A DNA stretch of 5,122 nt, taken from contig CAZMWM010000118.1 in assembly GCA_964570105.1 (NCBI GenBank), positions 1 to 5,122 of the forward strand, written 5' to 3'. Positions 4,989 through 5,122 of the stretch are shown here, piece by piece. This DNA comes from SIG673 sp964570105 (GTDB lineage: Bacteria; Bacillota; Clostridia; Oscillospirales; CAG-272). The translations under genes were made by a program, and so were the position numbers. Under the pieces are notes generated by a model. It made no database searches, was not told where the DNA came from, and saw only the letters and a program-made list of their open reading frames with translations. The stretch's first letter is position 1; every line of letters starts with the position of its first letter.

Positions 4989-5122
4989 GCAAGCCTCCCT
5001 TGTGTAAAGGGAAGTGGCACAGCTTGCTGTGACGGAGGGATTGTAAAAAGCTCCATAGTACTATCAAACAATCCCTCAGTCAGCTACGCTGACAGCTCCC
5101 TTTACACAAGGAGAGCCTATGG
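4989..5122. repeat. Large imperfect inverted repeat (MITE-like), cut by the window end
   Basis: The left arm (about 4991-5044) and right arm (about 5068-5122) are imperfect reverse complements around a 23-bp centre (5045-5067). Exact shared blocks are CCTTGTGTAAAGGGA (4998-5012, with 5097-5111) and GAGGGATTGT (5035-5044, with 5068-5077). Each arm also carries its own small hairpin: CACAGC/GCTGTG (5018-5023/5026-5031) on the left and GTCAGC/GCTGAC (5079-5084/5088-5093) on the right. No transposase is present. The form fits a non-autonomous palindromic repeat common in Oscillospiraceae-type genomes; family membership is from memory and is not confirmed. The element may continue past 5122. Confidence 0.75.

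Noticed and set aside
4921..5122. CRISPR array in the repeated DNA at the right end
   Set aside because: The repeats are inverted and hairpin-forming, not direct repeats with regular unique spacers, and no cas gene is near.

Overview
The window carries one five-gene operon on the + strand: DUF177/YceD - rpmF (L32) - DUF512 radical-SAM protein - der - plsY. Non-coding, repeat-bearing DNA lies on both sides. The protein families, strong AGGAGG-type ribosome binding sites, a consensus sigma-A promoter, moderate G+C with frequent ATA isoleucine codons, and the gut-clostridial style of the repeats all point to a Firmicute of class Clostridia. Oscillospiraceae (Ruminococcus or a relative) is most likely; genus is not decidable from the sequence.

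Layout. Positions 1-275 hold no gene. A palindromic repeat lies at 25-114, followed by an unassigned stretch with a weak terminator-like hairpin. A perfect TTGACA-17-TATAAT promoter (276-304) precedes a striking dyad, two ATGTGACAT palindromes, laid over the expected transcription start (308-332). A leader of about 100 nt follows, with a hairpin directly against the yceD ribosome binding site. Genes: yceD 414-923, rpmF 1009-1188, DUF512 protein 1217-2524, der 2573-3904, plsY 3944-4693. Gaps are 28 to 85 bp with no convincing internal promoter, so one transcript is likely. A long hairpin encloses the rpmF stop codon. Positions 4694-4830 hold only a weak terminator candidate. From 4831 to the end the DNA is a chain of hairpins ending in a large imperfect inverted repeat, whose motifs reappear in the left-hand repeat.

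How the genes fit together: YceD (linked to 23S rRNA), L32 (a 50S protein) and Der (a 50S assembly GTPase) all concern the large ribosomal subunit. PlsY makes lysophosphatidic acid, the first committed phospholipid intermediate. The order looks like a join of two conserved neighbourhoods: yceD-rpmF (often followed by plsX) and DUF512-der-plsY (often followed by gpsA). Neither plsX nor gpsA is present here. I found no defence system, phage or CRISPR array. The most unusual material is the repeat architecture and the RNA/DNA structures at the promoter and the rpmF stop codon.
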